The notes: a model not told the origin generated them from the letters alone. Shown: positions 35,493 to 44,895, numbered from the stretch's first letter. The stretch is DNA of 64,000 nt from Hymenobacter algoricola (GCF_039539525.1 NZ_BAABDH010000107.1:22741-86740), one strand, 5' to 3'. Translations and numbers: made by a program.

Positions 35493-37076
35493 TTAGATCA
35501 GCGGAATATTGAACTGCTTGGATACTTTTACTTCTTCCTGCTGATCCTGGAAGTTCAGGCGCTTAACTTCCTTTACTTCGATGTACAAACGGTCACCTTC
35601 ACGGCCCGAGTTTACTACGTCATTCAGGTTAGCTTCCGGACCGTTGATGGTACGCGTCGGCATGGCCGGGCGCTTACCCCGCACGAGGGTCACTTCGTAG
35701 CGGGTTACCCGGTAGCGGGCGTCATCGGGCAGGAAGGTGGCGAAGCCAGCATCGGGAATAGCCTTCAGGCTCATGTTGCGGACGGCCGTGATGGGCGTAC
35801 CCTGCTTTTCGTTGGCCGGGCGGCCACCAACCCAGCACTGAATATCAGGCTTGGGAATCGGGCGAACCTGGAACGTCTGCGAGCCAATGGCATTGCCGCC
35901 GCTGCTCACGTTCAGCGTTACTTCGCGCGAGTTTGGCACCAGCGTTACGTCACCCAGCTTTGAGCCCTGAATAACCGAAGCGCCGGAAGCACCGAAGCTC
36001 GGCTTATACTGAGCGCCCAAGGCCGGAACCTGCACGCTGAGCTTGTTACCGCACTTGAAATACAGCGCCTGCACCGAAGCCGACTGAATCTGCATTACAG
36101 GCTTGGTAATCGTGTAAGGCACCGACACTTTAAAGGTTGTGTCCCGGCCATTCTGCTTGAAGCGAATACTACCCGTCCACTGCGCTTTCGCGTTGCCGGA
36201 AGCATCGAAAGACCCCGGGCGGGCCGTAAATTCCACCTTGCCCTTACCGTCTGGCCCCACTGACAGCGGGCTGCCGTTCAGCGTCATCGAAGGATTCAGA
36301 CCCGAGGCCGAAGCCGTCAGGAACAGCTCAGCTTTGTATTTGGTACCAGCAGCCACGGTGTTCGACTCAGCACTGGCGAAGGCGCCTACTTTGTCAAATA
36401 CGATGATGTTGCCACCAACCTTGGCCGACTGCGCGGCCAGAGCATCCGACTCATACTTCAGTACCTCGGCCTCTTTCTGCGACAGAACAGCCAGAGCGGC
36501 TACCAGAGGCGTGTTTTCAAAGTTCAGTTCGGCGAAGTTCTTGTTCTTCTGCTCAGGCTCCATGATGCTTTTGTCATCCTTAGCATCCAGGGCCAAAGGT
36601 GCTGCACCAGGAACAAACTGCTTGATGTAATCAGCGTACTTGTTCAGCTCATCCTTCATGGCGTAAGCTGCGCCGTTCTTGGTGCCCCCCAACATGGTAA
36701 TGGCCACCTTGTCTTCGGCACTCATGTTCTTGTACTCGTTCTTGCCTTTGGTGTTCTCCGTGGCCGTTACAAGCTTGTCCCGAACGTCGCGCAGATAGGT
36801 CACCATCTGCTGGGTGCGCGCCCGGATGTCTTCGCTTTGCTTCAATACGGCGACGTCTTTGGGCGTATTGCGGTTCTTCACGACCTGCGCCTGAATACCC
36901 TTTACCGTGCCGTCGTTGGCCTTGGACACCTTTTCGTTGATACCGAAGAGGCTGTCATCCAAAAACTTGAACTTGAGCAGAATTGCTGAATTTACTTGTA
37001 GGGCAAGAAGGGCCGTCAGTACCAGGTACATCATGCCGATCATTTTTTGCCGTGGAGTCTCTTTTCCTCCCGCCAT
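35493..37076 (-). CDS. gldM: Type IX secretion / gliding motor protein GldM
   Basis: GldM is the long periplasmic stator-driven shaft that partners GldL. The 527-residue protein starts MAGGKETPRQKMIGMMYLVL, with a single N-terminal membrane helix (about residues 12-32) and then periplasmic beta domains (about 220-510) as in known GldM structures. The charged residue near the start of the helix, thought to couple with GldL, is present in the RQKM region. It overlaps nothing and sits 61 bases after gldL. Confidence 0.96.
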   Translation of the reverse strand: MAGGKETPRQKMIGMMYLVLTALLALQVNSAILLKFKFLDDSLFGINEKVSKANDGTVKGIQAQVVKNRNTPKDVAVLKQSEDIRARTQQMVTYLRDVRDKLVTATENTKGKNEYKNMSAEDKVAITMLGGTKNGAAYAMKDELNKYADYIKQFVPGAAPLALDAKDDKSIMEPEQKNKNFAELNFENTPLVAALAVLSQKEAEVLKYESDALAAQSAKVGGNIIVFDKVGAFASAESNTVAAGTKYKAELFLTASASGLNPSMTLNGSPLSVGPDGKGKVEFTARPGSFDASGNAKAQWTGSIRFKQNGRDTTFKVSVPYTITKPVMQIQSASVQALYFKCGNKLSVQVPALGAQYKPSFGASGASVIQGSKLGDVTLVPNSREVTLNVSSGGNAIGSQTFQVRPIPKPDIQCWVGGRPANEKQGTPITAVRNMSLKAIPDAGFATFLPDDARYRVTRYEVTLVRGKRPAMPTRTINGPEANLNDVVNSGREGDRLYIEVKEVKRLNFQDQQEEVKVSKQFNIPLI

Positions 37077-37137
37077 CGTGTTCTTTCCTAGTCGATAAAA
37101 TTATTGGACAGAAACGTTCAGTGCTTTGCTGCCAGCC

Positions 37138-37941
37138 TTAGCTGGTAGCGCGCATGGCGTTTAGCATGTTGCCGTACACGCGGTTCAACGAACCCAGGTT
37201 GCCGGTCAACTGTGTTACTTCCTGTTTGAACTGCTCGGTTTCTTTGCCCGCCTCGGTCAGGTTTTCCATAGCCTGGCTGAGCGTACCGTAGAACTTGTTC
37301 ATGGACTTCAGGTGCGTGTTGGCATCCTGCAGCTCCATTTCGTACACTGCGTTCAGAGCGCCCAGGTTCTTGGTCACGTTCTGCACTTGCTGGTGGTACT
37401 CACGGGCATCCGACGTAGCGTCCGACATTGCTCCGATAGCCTGAGCCGTCTGCGCGTAAGCCTCATTGATACGCTCCAAAGACTGAGCAGCCGAGCGAAC
37501 CTTCGTCGTGTACTCCTCCGTGGCATTGGTGGCGTCACCCAGCGAAGAAAGCTGCTGCGTGGTGGTGCTCAAGCGATTCAGACCCTGACCCAGCGAAGCA
37601 ATGGCCTCAGGAGTCACGTTGGCATCCTTCAGCATGTCGTCCAGCTTGCGGGTCAAGCCCTGGCTGTTGTTAGCGGCCAAGCTGTTGCTGCTCGTGGAAG
37701 GGTCGTAGCCTTCCGACAGCTCCGGGTAAACCAGCGACCAATCCGTTTCCTTGCCTCTGGGCTCGAAAGCACTGAGAAAGAAGATCAAAGCTTCGGTTCC
37801 TAGGCCGATCATCAGCATTAGGTCAGCACCTTTCCAGTGCAGGATTTTAAACAAAGCCCCGATAATTACGACTGCTGCCCCGATGCCATACACCTTGGGC
37901 ATAATCACGTCATACATGAAGCTACCGCCTTTTGCTGCCAT
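37138..37941 (-). CDS. gldL: Type IX secretion / gliding motor protein GldL
   Basis: GldL is the inner-membrane stator that uses the proton gradient to turn GldM. The 267-residue protein has two membrane helices near the start (VYGIGAAVVIIGALFKIL and ADLMLMIGLGTEALIFFLSA), with the conserved acidic Glu in LGTEALIFF that is central to proton coupling in the family. The rest is a cytoplasmic coiled-coil-like region with QQL and YGNML repeats. The start at 37941 (MAAKGGSFMYDVIMPKVYG) matches the family. Confidence 0.96.
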   Translation of the reverse strand: MAAKGGSFMYDVIMPKVYGIGAAVVIIGALFKILHWKGADLMLMIGLGTEALIFFLSAFEPRGKETDWSLVYPELSEGYDPSTSSNSLAANNSQGLTRKLDDMLKDANVTPEAIASLGQGLNRLSTTTQQLSSLGDATNATEEYTTKVRSAAQSLERINEAYAQTAQAIGAMSDATSDAREYHQQVQNVTKNLGALNAVYEMELQDANTHLKSMNKFYGTLSQAMENLTEAGKETEQFKQEVTQLTGNLGSLNRVYGNMLNAMRATS

Positions 37942-38025
37942 TTTACTTGAGTTGAAAGAATTGGATTGGTTGAAGAAACTAAAAGCTGTTGGGAAGCGGG
38001 AATTTAATGGCTGCCAGAGGCAAGG

Positions 38026-39045
38026 TTAGTTCAGTGCGGTGTTGGTGCCCTCACCAATCTGAATCATAGCGGTCCGGAAACCGATATAAGAACGGGCGGA
38101 GTCCTGGTATTCAAAATTACGGGAGCCGGTTTCCAAGAAGTAGGAAATATCCTTCCACGAACCGCCACGGACTACTTTGCGCGGCTCGTTATCATCGGGA
38201 TTGGTTGGGTTCATGTCCCACACAACGGGTACGGAGGCTTCCATGTAAGCATCATCACACCACTCAGCTACATTGCCTGACATGTCGTACAAGCCAAAGT
38301 CGTTCGGGAAGAAGGAGCCTACTGGAGCCGTATAAGCGTAGCCGTCGCTGGCGTAGTCGCCGCGGCCGGGCTTGAAGTTAGCGAGCATGCAGCCTTTCGA
38401 GTTACGAAGGTAAGGGCCGCCCCAAGGATATGTTGCCAAGTTACGGCCGCCACGGGCAGCATACTCCCATTCAGCCTCGGAAGGCAGACGGAAGTTCGGA
38501 GTCGGGGCAATCCCCGCCTCTTCGTTGGCGCCATTCTTGTTTTTGGTACGCCAGTTACAGAAGTACTTTGCCGCGAACCAGTCAACGCCCACCACAGGAT
38601 AGTCGTCAAAGGCCGGGTGCGTATAATAGTATTCCATCAGTGGGTCGCCCATGTGGTACGTAAAGTCACGCACCCAAACGGTCGTATCAGGATACAGCTC
38701 GGTCATGACATACTCTTCGCCAAGTACATCGATCGAGTCCTGCCGGATGGCGTTCATAAACTGGCGATACTCATTATTGGTAATCTCAGTCTCGTCCATG
38801 TAGAAGCCGGCAATAGTTACCTGCTTGTTCATGTTCACCATCGAAGCCGAGATATCCTGGTCCGTCTGCCCCATGTGAAATGTTCCACCGGGACAAGGCA
38901 CCATTCCGAAAGGAACCTCCTGCGGGTTAAACTCAGGACGGTCTTCCGCCCCGACCAGGTCGCCCTGCGGTCCTTTACCAAAACCACAGCCCCCCAGGAA
39001 CAGCGCCGAAAGGGCTAAGAGAGGCAATACGAGTAACTTGTTCAT
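38026..39045 (-). CDS. gldK: Type IX secretion / gliding lipoprotein GldK
   Basis: GldK is an outer-membrane-associated lipoprotein of the periplasmic GldKN ring. The 339-residue protein has a lipobox (LSALFLGGCGFG) and a sulfatase-modifying-factor (FGE) fold: PGGTFHMGQTDQD, FYMDETEITNNEYRQFMNA, LPSEAEWEYAARGGR, GLYDMSGNVAEWCDD and VVRGGSWKD. It is a structural use of that fold, not an enzyme. It is the first gene of the gldKLMN run; a consensus promoter lies 60-90 bases upstream. Confidence 0.96.
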   Translation of the reverse strand: MNKLLVLPLLALSALFLGGCGFGKGPQGDLVGAEDRPEFNPQEVPFGMVPCPGGTFHMGQTDQDISASMVNMNKQVTIAGFYMDETEITNNEYRQFMNAIRQDSIDVLGEEYVMTELYPDTTVWVRDFTYHMGDPLMEYYYTHPAFDDYPVVGVDWFAAKYFCNWRTKNKNGANEEAGIAPTPNFRLPSEAEWEYAARGGRNLATYPWGGPYLRNSKGCMLANFKPGRGDYASDGYAYTAPVGSFFPNDFGLYDMSGNVAEWCDDAYMEASVPVVWDMNPTNPDDNEPRKVVRGGSWKDISYFLETGSRNFEYQDSARSYIGFRTAMIQIGEGTNTALN

Positions 39046-39105
39046 GTCAAGAAAGAAAAGACTATTCAGGCGGCGATACCCGAAGATTACAATTTAACGA
39101 GCCCG

Positions 39106-39137
39106 CAAATCTAGTGAATCTTACGTTCGTCCGCAAA
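39106..39137 (-). promoter_or_regulatory. Promoter of gldKLMN (Bacteroidetes primary sigma type)
   Basis: On the minus strand TTTG (39137-39134), a 20-base spacer, then TAGATTTG (39113-39106), an exact fit to the -33/-7 consensus TTTG / TAnnTTTG. The expected start of transcription is near 39100, leaving a leader of roughly 55 bases before gldK. Confidence 0.8.
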
Positions 39138-39280
39138 CCTATCGTTCAATACCGTCCAACTGTCTACGAACTAGACGAGTTCCCGGTTGAACGAAGAACG
39201 AAGACGACTTAGTACAACCCCACCACAATTCCAGTCCGCACGTAATCAGGTAGTCGAAATGCCTTGTAACAGGCTGTTGT

Positions 39281-40276
39281 TTAGAAGCTATAGCGAGGAG
39301 TGCGAACAGCTGGACGAGTAGCCAGACCGGGTTTGGGCAAACGATAGGAAAGCATAATCTCATGCGAACTCACAGCAAGCGCATCTTGATTAAATGCAAT
39401 AAAGTCAAAGGCGTAGCCAAACCGCAGAGCGTTGTCTTTAGCAAAGCTCATGCCTAAAAGGCCCGTGAATGACTCATCATAACGGTAGCCCAGGCCACCC
39501 CAGAACTTGTCATCAAAGGTAGCACGGGCTCCAACCTCGTACGAATTGTTTTTGAAAGTAAATTTATTGTTGTCACTAAACTTTCCTGGCATCACCAGCT
39601 TAGCAATAACTGTTGGTGTGACGATAACAGAGGAGCTTGCCTCGATATTGTAGCCAGCGGTAAAATACGCGTGGTTTTCAGCCAATATACTAGCTGTTGT
39701 AGGGCTGCCAAGGGCTTCACTCTTGAAAGCATACTGGGAACGTAGCAGGTTGTTGACGCTGAGTCCAGCGTACAGTTTATCCGATTCGTACCAAACCCCC
39801 GCCCCCAAATCAAACTTACTATCGGAGCTTGGCAGAGGCACTTTAGGATCATTGGGGTCAAGCGCCCGATGGGTGCCTTCCCCGAAGCGGTTCATTACGC
39901 CCTGAATACCTAATCCGAGCTTACCAGCGCCTACTTTCAGGTGCTTGGAATAAGACAGCTGCACATTGGTAGCTTTCCGGACAGCTATTTCATCCTGATA
40001 AACGTGAAAGCCAATACCGCCACCGATAGCAGCCACGGGCAAAGAGCCGGATAAAACCACCGTTTTAGGTGAGCCACCGGCGTCAAAAGAAGCCCCGTAG
40101 CCAGCATACTGATATCTACCGATAAGGGTGACATCCCCTTGGCCTTTTATTCCGGCATACGCTGGGTTCAGATACATCCCATTGAAGCCGTAGTGGCTAA
40201 ACTGAGGCTGCTGCTGTGCCAGGGCTGAACCGGCAACTACCGATAGCAGGAAGGTGGCGAGTAGAGTTCCCTTCAT
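39281..40276 (-). CDS. PorP/SprF family type IX secretion outer-membrane protein
   Basis: PorP/SprF proteins are outer-membrane beta-barrels that attach the type IX machine or individual adhesins to the surface. The 331-residue protein has a signal peptide (LLATFLLSVVAGSALAQ) and the family start QPQFSHYGFNGMYLNPAYAG, followed by alternating strands to the terminal aromatic residue (RYSF). It lies 236 bases upstream of gldK on the same strand, as PorP often does, but has its own promoter. Confidence 0.9.
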   Translation of the reverse strand: MKGTLLATFLLSVVAGSALAQQQPQFSHYGFNGMYLNPAYAGIKGQGDVTLIGRYQYAGYGASFDAGGSPKTVVLSGSLPVAAIGGGIGFHVYQDEIAVRKATNVQLSYSKHLKVGAGKLGLGIQGVMNRFGEGTHRALDPNDPKVPLPSSDSKFDLGAGVWYESDKLYAGLSVNNLLRSQYAFKSEALGSPTTASILAENHAYFTAGYNIEASSSVIVTPTVIAKLVMPGKFSDNNKFTFKNNSYEVGARATFDDKFWGGLGYRYDESFTGLLGMSFAKDNALRFGYAFDFIAFNQDALAVSSHEIMLSYRLPKPGLATRPAVRTPRYSF

Positions 40277-40331
40277 AGAAGCGACTTAGCGGGTGGTTTG
40301 TTACGCGTTGGGGTGGGCAACACAAGGTATC

Positions 40332-40362
40332 CAAATGTATGGAAAAAACCCTCTGCAACAAA
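40332..40362 (-). promoter_or_regulatory. Promoter of the porP gene (Bacteroidetes primary sigma type)
   Basis: On the minus strand TTTG (40362-40359), a 19-base spacer, then TACATTTG (40339-40332), an exact match to the Bacteroidetes consensus. The leader before the ATG would be about 50 bases. Confidence 0.8.
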
Positions 40363-40418
40363 TACACAAAAAAACTAGCCGATCTACTCCGTAAGGATAC
40401 AACTGCCACTTTCCCCCG

Positions 40419-41249
40419 CTAAGCGCTCTGCTTGCCGCTGGCCTTCTTCTCTTTATTGGTTTCCAGATTGTGATGATAGCGGATATACGCTTCGATAGCC
40501 CCCGTCATGGAAGGAGCGTTGGGCTGGGGGGCTTCTATATCCAGTTCTAAGCCAGCATCCAGCACGGCCTTAGCCGTGGTAGGACCAAAAGCCGCTATGC
40601 GAGTTCCATCCTGCTCAAAATCAGGGAAGTTGATGAAAAGCGAACTGATGCCGGAAGGGCTGAAGAAAGCCAGGCAATCGTACTTCACGTCCGTCAGATC
40701 TGATAGGTCGCTGGCAACGGTACGATAGATGACGGCCTCCGTAAACTTAAAGTTATTGGCCCGCATGAACTCCGGAATATCATCCTTTCGGATGTCCGAG
40801 CAAGGGTATAAAAACTTCTCGGTTTTGTGTTTTTTGATGACGTCGAACAAATCGGCGGCGGTGCGCTGGCCCACAAACAGCTTGCGCTTACGCAGCACGA
40901 TGTACTTCTGCAGATAGTTGGCAGTCTGCTCCGAAATGCAGAAATACTTCATTTCCGCCGGCATTTCCAGCTTAGCTTCCTGGCAAATACGGAAGAAGTG
41001 GTCGACAGCATTGCGGCTGGTGAAAATGATGGCGGTGTGCTCCGCAATGTTGACTTTCTCTTTCCGAAAGTCCTTGTAGGAAACCGGGTCAACTTGAATA
41101 AACTCCCTGAAGTCGACTTTGATGCCGTATTTCTCGGCAATAGTAAAGTAGGGAGATACGTCGGTGGTCGGCTTCGGCTGGGTCACCAGAATGCTGCAGA
41201 TGCGTTTCGCGTGCCGGCCCGTGCCCGGTTTATCTTTGCTCTCGGACAT
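40419..41249 (-). CDS. hemD: Uroporphyrinogen-III synthase family protein
   Basis: HemD closes hydroxymethylbilane to uroporphyrinogen III in heme and siroheme synthesis. The family is poorly conserved, but the two-lobed alpha/beta layout and the blocks AIIFTSRNAVDHFFRI, KYFCISEQTANYL, FLYPCSDIRKDDIPE and CLAFFSPSGISSLF fit it, the last near the active-site cleft. The start is the ATG at 41249 (MSESKDKPG); a TTG 60 bases earlier is in frame. The C-terminus is Lys/Glu-rich (ETNKEKKASGKQ). It lies just behind a DUF4271 gene, as in other Bacteroidota. Confidence 0.8.
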   Translation of the reverse strand: MSESKDKPGTGRHAKRICSILVTQPKPTTDVSPYFTIAEKYGIKVDFREFIQVDPVSYKDFRKEKVNIAEHTAIIFTSRNAVDHFFRICQEAKLEMPAEMKYFCISEQTANYLQKYIVLRKRKLFVGQRTAADLFDVIKKHKTEKFLYPCSDIRKDDIPEFMRANNFKFTEAVIYRTVASDLSDLTDVKYDCLAFFSPSGISSLFINFPDFEQDGTRIAAFGPTTAKAVLDAGLELDIEAPQPNAPSMTGAIEAYIRYHHNLETNKEKKASGKQSA

Positions 41250-41327
41250 AAAATCAAAAAAAGGGTAAGTCTCGGGCGATAGGACGTTCGTTGGAAAATT
41301 ATCAGCCAATGGGCTGATAACCGGGCA

Positions 41328-42518
41328 TTAGTAGGTAAAAACGATCAATTTCAACAAAATGACCAACGGAATCACTTCCGTGGCGCAAAGGTAAGAAAAC
41401 AAATGCAGATTTAGTAAGGAGCTCCGTCGGTGCAGCGTACGGGCGATGCGCAGTACGGTGCCAACCAACATCAAGGAAACCACCCCATTGGATACCCACA
41501 ATACCGTCTCGGGTAGAGTTTGATTTAGTCCTAAGTACAGCAGCATAACTACGGGCAGGAACAGCCCCATAAACAAGATGGTCCGCACAAACTCCCGGTA
41601 CTGTACCATCACAAGGAAGGTGACGTCAAAAATATAGCCCATCAGCTCCAGAAACAGGTATTTCCCCAGCACAAACCCCGCTACCAGCCCCGCGTACAGC
41701 AGTACCCGCAGCACAATAGCGGACTCTGGCACGTCAAAAAGGCGGCGCAGGATGACGATGGTCTGGATGTTGGTATGGATAGCTACCAGCAGCAAGGCAA
41801 AGGACAAGGCAAAGGCCAGGACCAGCAGCAGATTCAGCCAGGTTATGGTGGGCTTGGTCAGAAAGTCCTGGTCGTTGGCCTGTTTGCTCCACAAGCCCTC
41901 AAACTGATAGATACGTGCAAAGCCCGGCTGGTAAGCCGCCCGGATACCACCGTAGAGCAGCCCGATAAGGAGCAGAAAGCACAAAAATACGTTCTGCCCC
42001 TGATGGCCTCGTGGGCGCGGCTGCGCGAGCAACGGAGTGACTTTTTTACCCGGCTGAGTAGCAGCAGTTACGACGGCGTTGGTGAACGAAGCCAGATTCG
42101 GCGGTATCTCGGGCTGCCACACGCACAACAGGTGGGGCCCCACCCGCTGCGCCGGGGGAAGCAGCCTAGCGACATCTACCGTGTAGGAAGCCGGGCTACG
42201 TGCCGTGAAGACCAGCCTGTTGTCCAGAAACAGGCTCAGGTCTTTCCGGGCAGCGAAAGTAATGGACAGCGGGCGGCCGGGCCGGATAGTTATCCACTGG
42301 TAATAAGCCTGCGCCGGACTATGATAATCGGGCAGATACAGGATCAGGCTGTTGCGCGGAGCGTCGTAGATCAGCCAATCGGCGGAAAGGCCGCCACGGG
42401 GCGCCAGGGGCAACGGCCGGTACTCCGCGGCCCGGGTTGAACGGCTGCAAAACAGCATTCCGGCCAGGAAGAGCAGCAAAATAAGGAAGCGGACCCCGTT
42501 CATTGTCTTCCGCAGCAT
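41328..42518 (-). CDS. DUF4271 domain membrane protein
   Basis: A 396-residue protein with an N-terminal signal peptide-like helix (FLILLLFLAGMLFCSRS), a periplasmic beta-rich domain (about residues 35-160) and then about seven membrane helices, beginning with NVFLCFLLLIGLLYGGIR. This is the layout of DUF4271 proteins, which commonly sit next to hemD in Bacteroidota; the function is unknown. The ATG at 42518 or the one 15 bases on (MNGVRFLIL) are both possible. It begins 24 bases past the stop of the WecA-like gene, so the genes are probably co-transcribed. Confidence 0.75.
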   Translation of the reverse strand: MLRKTMNGVRFLILLLFLAGMLFCSRSTRAAEYRPLPLAPRGGLSADWLIYDAPRNSLILYLPDYHSPAQAYYQWITIRPGRPLSITFAARKDLSLFLDNRLVFTARSPASYTVDVARLLPPAQRVGPHLLCVWQPEIPPNLASFTNAVVTAATQPGKKVTPLLAQPRPRGHQGQNVFLCFLLLIGLLYGGIRAAYQPGFARIYQFEGLWSKQANDQDFLTKPTITWLNLLLVLAFALSFALLLVAIHTNIQTIVILRRLFDVPESAIVLRVLLYAGLVAGFVLGKYLFLELMGYIFDVTFLVMVQYREFVRTILFMGLFLPVVMLLYLGLNQTLPETVLWVSNGVVSLMLVGTVLRIARTLHRRSSLLNLHLFSYLCATEVIPLVILLKLIVFTY

Positions 42519-42542
42519 GGGTACTACTAGTTAGAAGCGCTG

Positions 42543-43610
42543 CTATGAGGCAACGCGCTGCTGAGCACTGCGGCTCTGGTACACGCCCAGAAAGATGCTT
42601 AGCACCAGGGAAAACGCAACCAGGCCCGTAATCAGCCAGGTGTTGCCGATGGCAGCAAAGTTGATGACGAACAGGATAACTACCAGGTTGAGCAGCCCGA
42701 GCAGCATGACGGTGCTGATCTGCTGGAATCCCATGGCCAGAATGCGGTGGTGAACGTGGTTTTTGTCGGGTGCAAATGGTGAACGGCCGGCCATCATGCG
42801 CACGATAAAGACGCGCAGCGTGTCGAACAGGGGCACAAACAGGACACCAATGGCCACCGACGGCGACGACGAAGCGAAGGGCTGGCCAACTTTCAATCCC
42901 ATTTCGATGAACTGAATGGTCAGAATAGAGACTATAAAGCCGCAGACCAACGAGCCAGTGTCGCCCATAAAAATACTGGCCCGGTGGAAGTTATAGCGCA
43001 GGAAGCCCAGCATACCGCCAATCAGGCACACGGAAACAAACACGTAGTTGCCGTAGCTGGCGCCCCCGTAGCGCAGGAAGTAGTAGCCGTAGGTGGTGGT
43101 GATAATCAGGACAATGGTACCGGCCAGCCCATCCAGCCCGTCGATCAGGTTGATGGCGTTGGTGATGCCGACAATGGCCAGGAAGGTGAAGGCGTAGCTG
43201 ATGCCGACGGGCAGCTCATGGATGCCGAGAATTCCCTGAAAGCTGGTCACGCGCACATCGGCCATAATCATCACGATACCAGTGGCCAGTAGCTGACCCA
43301 CAAACTTTTTGGCCACGGAGATGCTGACCAGATCGTCTTTCAGGCCCACGAAGAACAGCACGATGCAGCCCGCCAGCAGCTGCTGGATGCCGTTGCTGAG
43401 GTCGGCAAAGATGGTCAGCGACGACATGAAGCCCGCAAACACGGCCACGCCCCCCAAACGGGGCGTCAGCGACTCATGCACGGTCCGCACGTTGGGCGTG
43501 TCGAGCATGTTTTTCAGGTGGGCAATATAGATGATGGATGGCACTGCAAACAGCGCCACCAGAAATGCCCAGAGAAAGGACAACCCCAACTGAATTCCGA
43601 TTGGATTCAT
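42543..43610 (-). CDS. MraY/WecA-like polyprenyl-phosphate sugar-1-phosphate transferase
   Basis: An integral membrane enzyme that loads a sugar-1-phosphate (for WecA/TagO, GlcNAc-1-P) on undecaprenyl phosphate to begin a surface glycan. The 355-residue protein has about 11 membrane helices and the family motifs VGLKDDLVSIS, NAINLIDGLDGLAGT, FMGDTGSLVCGF and the HxHHR loop in DKNHVHHRILAMG, which places it on the WecA side rather than MraY. The ATG at 43610 is chosen; the open frame runs back to 43634. It could start lipopolysaccharide O-chain or capsule synthesis. Confidence 0.88.
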   Translation of the reverse strand: MNPIGIQLGLSFLWAFLVALFAVPSIIYIAHLKNMLDTPNVRTVHESLTPRLGGVAVFAGFMSSLTIFADLSNGIQQLLAGCIVLFFVGLKDDLVSISVAKKFVGQLLATGIVMIMADVRVTSFQGILGIHELPVGISYAFTFLAIVGITNAINLIDGLDGLAGTIVLIITTTYGYYFLRYGGASYGNYVFVSVCLIGGMLGFLRYNFHRASIFMGDTGSLVCGFIVSILTIQFIEMGLKVGQPFASSSPSVAIGVLFVPLFDTLRVFIVRMMAGRSPFAPDKNHVHHRILAMGFQQISTVMLLGLLNLVVILFVINFAAIGNTWLITGLVAFSLVLSIFLGVYQSRSAQQRVAS

Positions 43611-43680
43611 ACGTATCGGCTCAAAATTAAGCAAATATGCCCGAGAATTCGAGTTCTGCAGGCCGTTTGCGAGTCAATGC

Positions 43681-44097
43681 CTAACTGTGCAGCACACCTG
43701 CACGGTCGAGCAAGGAAATGTGGATTAGGTTAGCGGGTACAATGGAATCGGGCACGAAGATGTACTTCTTATCGAATATCTGCGGGCCGTGGTAATAGCT
43801 TACCCAGTACTGGTTGTTGAGGTGAAACAAATCCGGGTCGATAGGTTCAATGGGCACGGCCGTCTGGGGTTCTACTTCCATAATGACATGCCGCAAGGTC
43901 GAAGTCCGCACGGTTTCGCCATCCTCGCGGGTGCCGTAGCCATTGGAACTGACTATGACGTTGCGGAGCGGAAAAGCGTTGTGATTGAGCAGATAAACCT
44001 GCCATATCTGCTTGCCTTCGTCGGTAGCCACGGGCTCGTCGGGAACTATGGCAACGGATACGCCTTCAACCGGATCAAATGTGATGTCGTCTTTCAT
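43681..44097 (-). CDS. Conserved Bacteroidota protein of unknown function
   Basis: A 138-residue, acidic, soluble protein with no signal peptide. It has blocks such as IWQVYLLNHNAFPLRNVIVSS, RHVIMEVEPQTAVPIEPID and QYWVSYYHGPQIFDKKYIFV, which suggest a beta-sandwich, but I cannot name a family. It starts 6 bases beyond the lipB stop codon and is probably co-translated with it. A link to lipoylation is only inferred from this spacing. Confidence 0.75.
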   Translation of the reverse strand: MKDDITFDPVEGVSVAIVPDEPVATDEGKQIWQVYLLNHNAFPLRNVIVSSNGYGTREDGETVRTSTLRHVIMEVEPQTAVPIEPIDPDLFHLNNQYWVSYYHGPQIFDKKYIFVPDSIVPANLIHISLLDRAGVLHS

Positions 44098-44103
44098 GCC
44101 TGC

Positions 44104-44895
44104 TTAACCTATGAGCGTTGCATCGAGCAGAGTAGCCAGATGCCGCAGCAGTTTTTCTTCGACCTCCGGTAGCGGCACCGCCCGCCCCAGCTCCTGCTGC
44201 AGGGAGGTGACGGCTTTGTCGGTGATGCCACAGGGCACAATGTGTCCGAAATACGAGAGGTCGGGGTTTATGTTGAAGGCCAGGCCGTGCATGGTCACCC
44301 AGCGGCTGCACTTGACGCCCATCGCGCAGATTTTGCGCGGATTGGTGGCGGCCTCCTCAAACCCCAGCCAAACCCCGGTAAGCCCCGGAATCCGGCCCGC
44401 ACTCAGGCCGTAGTCGGCCAGCGTCAGGATAACGGCTTCTTCGAGCACGCGCAGGTAGCGGTGAATGTCGGTGAAGAAGTTGTCGAGGTCCAGGATGGGA
44501 TACCCAACCAGCTGCCCCGGGCCGTGGTAGGTGATGTCGCCGCCCCGGTTGATGCGGTGGTAGGTAGCGCCGTGCGCCGCCAGGCCGGCGTCATCCAGCA
44601 GCAGATGCTCGGGCTTGCCGCTTTTCCCCAGCGTATACACGTGCGGATGCTGGCAGAGCAGCAGAACGTTGGGCGTAGACTCCGGTAGCCGGCCGGCTTC
44701 GGCCGCCTGCCGGTTGCGGGTTTTGACAGCCACCGCAGCGGCCAGCAGCTGTTCCTGATAGGCCCAGGCAGCTTCATAGTCGGTGAGGCCGAGCTTTTCA
44801 ACCCGAATCTGCCGGTTCTGCCCCGCCTCCCGGGCGGCGGGCGTCAGGCTGCTGGCAGCAGCGGGCGGCATTACGCAGGAGGGAAGAAGGGTCAT
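44104..44895 (-). CDS. lipB: Lipoyl(octanoyl) transferase LipB
   Basis: LipB moves the octanoyl group from acyl carrier protein to lipoyl domains. The 263-residue protein contains RINRGGDITYHGPGQLVGYP, the catalytic Lys in RKICAMGVKCSRWVTMHGLA and the catalytic Cys in HIVPCGITDKAVTSL. The start is the ATG at 44895 (MTLLPSCVMPPAAA); family homology begins only near residue 30 (IRVEKLGLTDYEAAWAYQ), so a later start is possible. LipA is not in the window. Confidence 0.94.
   Translation of the reverse strand: MTLLPSCVMPPAAASSLTPAAREAGQNRQIRVEKLGLTDYEAAWAYQEQLLAAAVAVKTRNRQAAEAGRLPESTPNVLLLCQHPHVYTLGKSGKPEHLLLDDAGLAAHGATYHRINRGGDITYHGPGQLVGYPILDLDNFFTDIHRYLRVLEEAVILTLADYGLSAGRIPGLTGVWLGFEEAATNPRKICAMGVKCSRWVTMHGLAFNINPDLSYFGHIVPCGITDKAVTSLQQELGRAVPLPEVEEKLLRHLATLLDATLIG

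Noticed and set aside
35493..39045. gldKLMN as horizontally acquired because of lower GC
   Set aside because: These are core Bacteroidota genes with normal order and normal neighbours; base composition alone is weak evidence.
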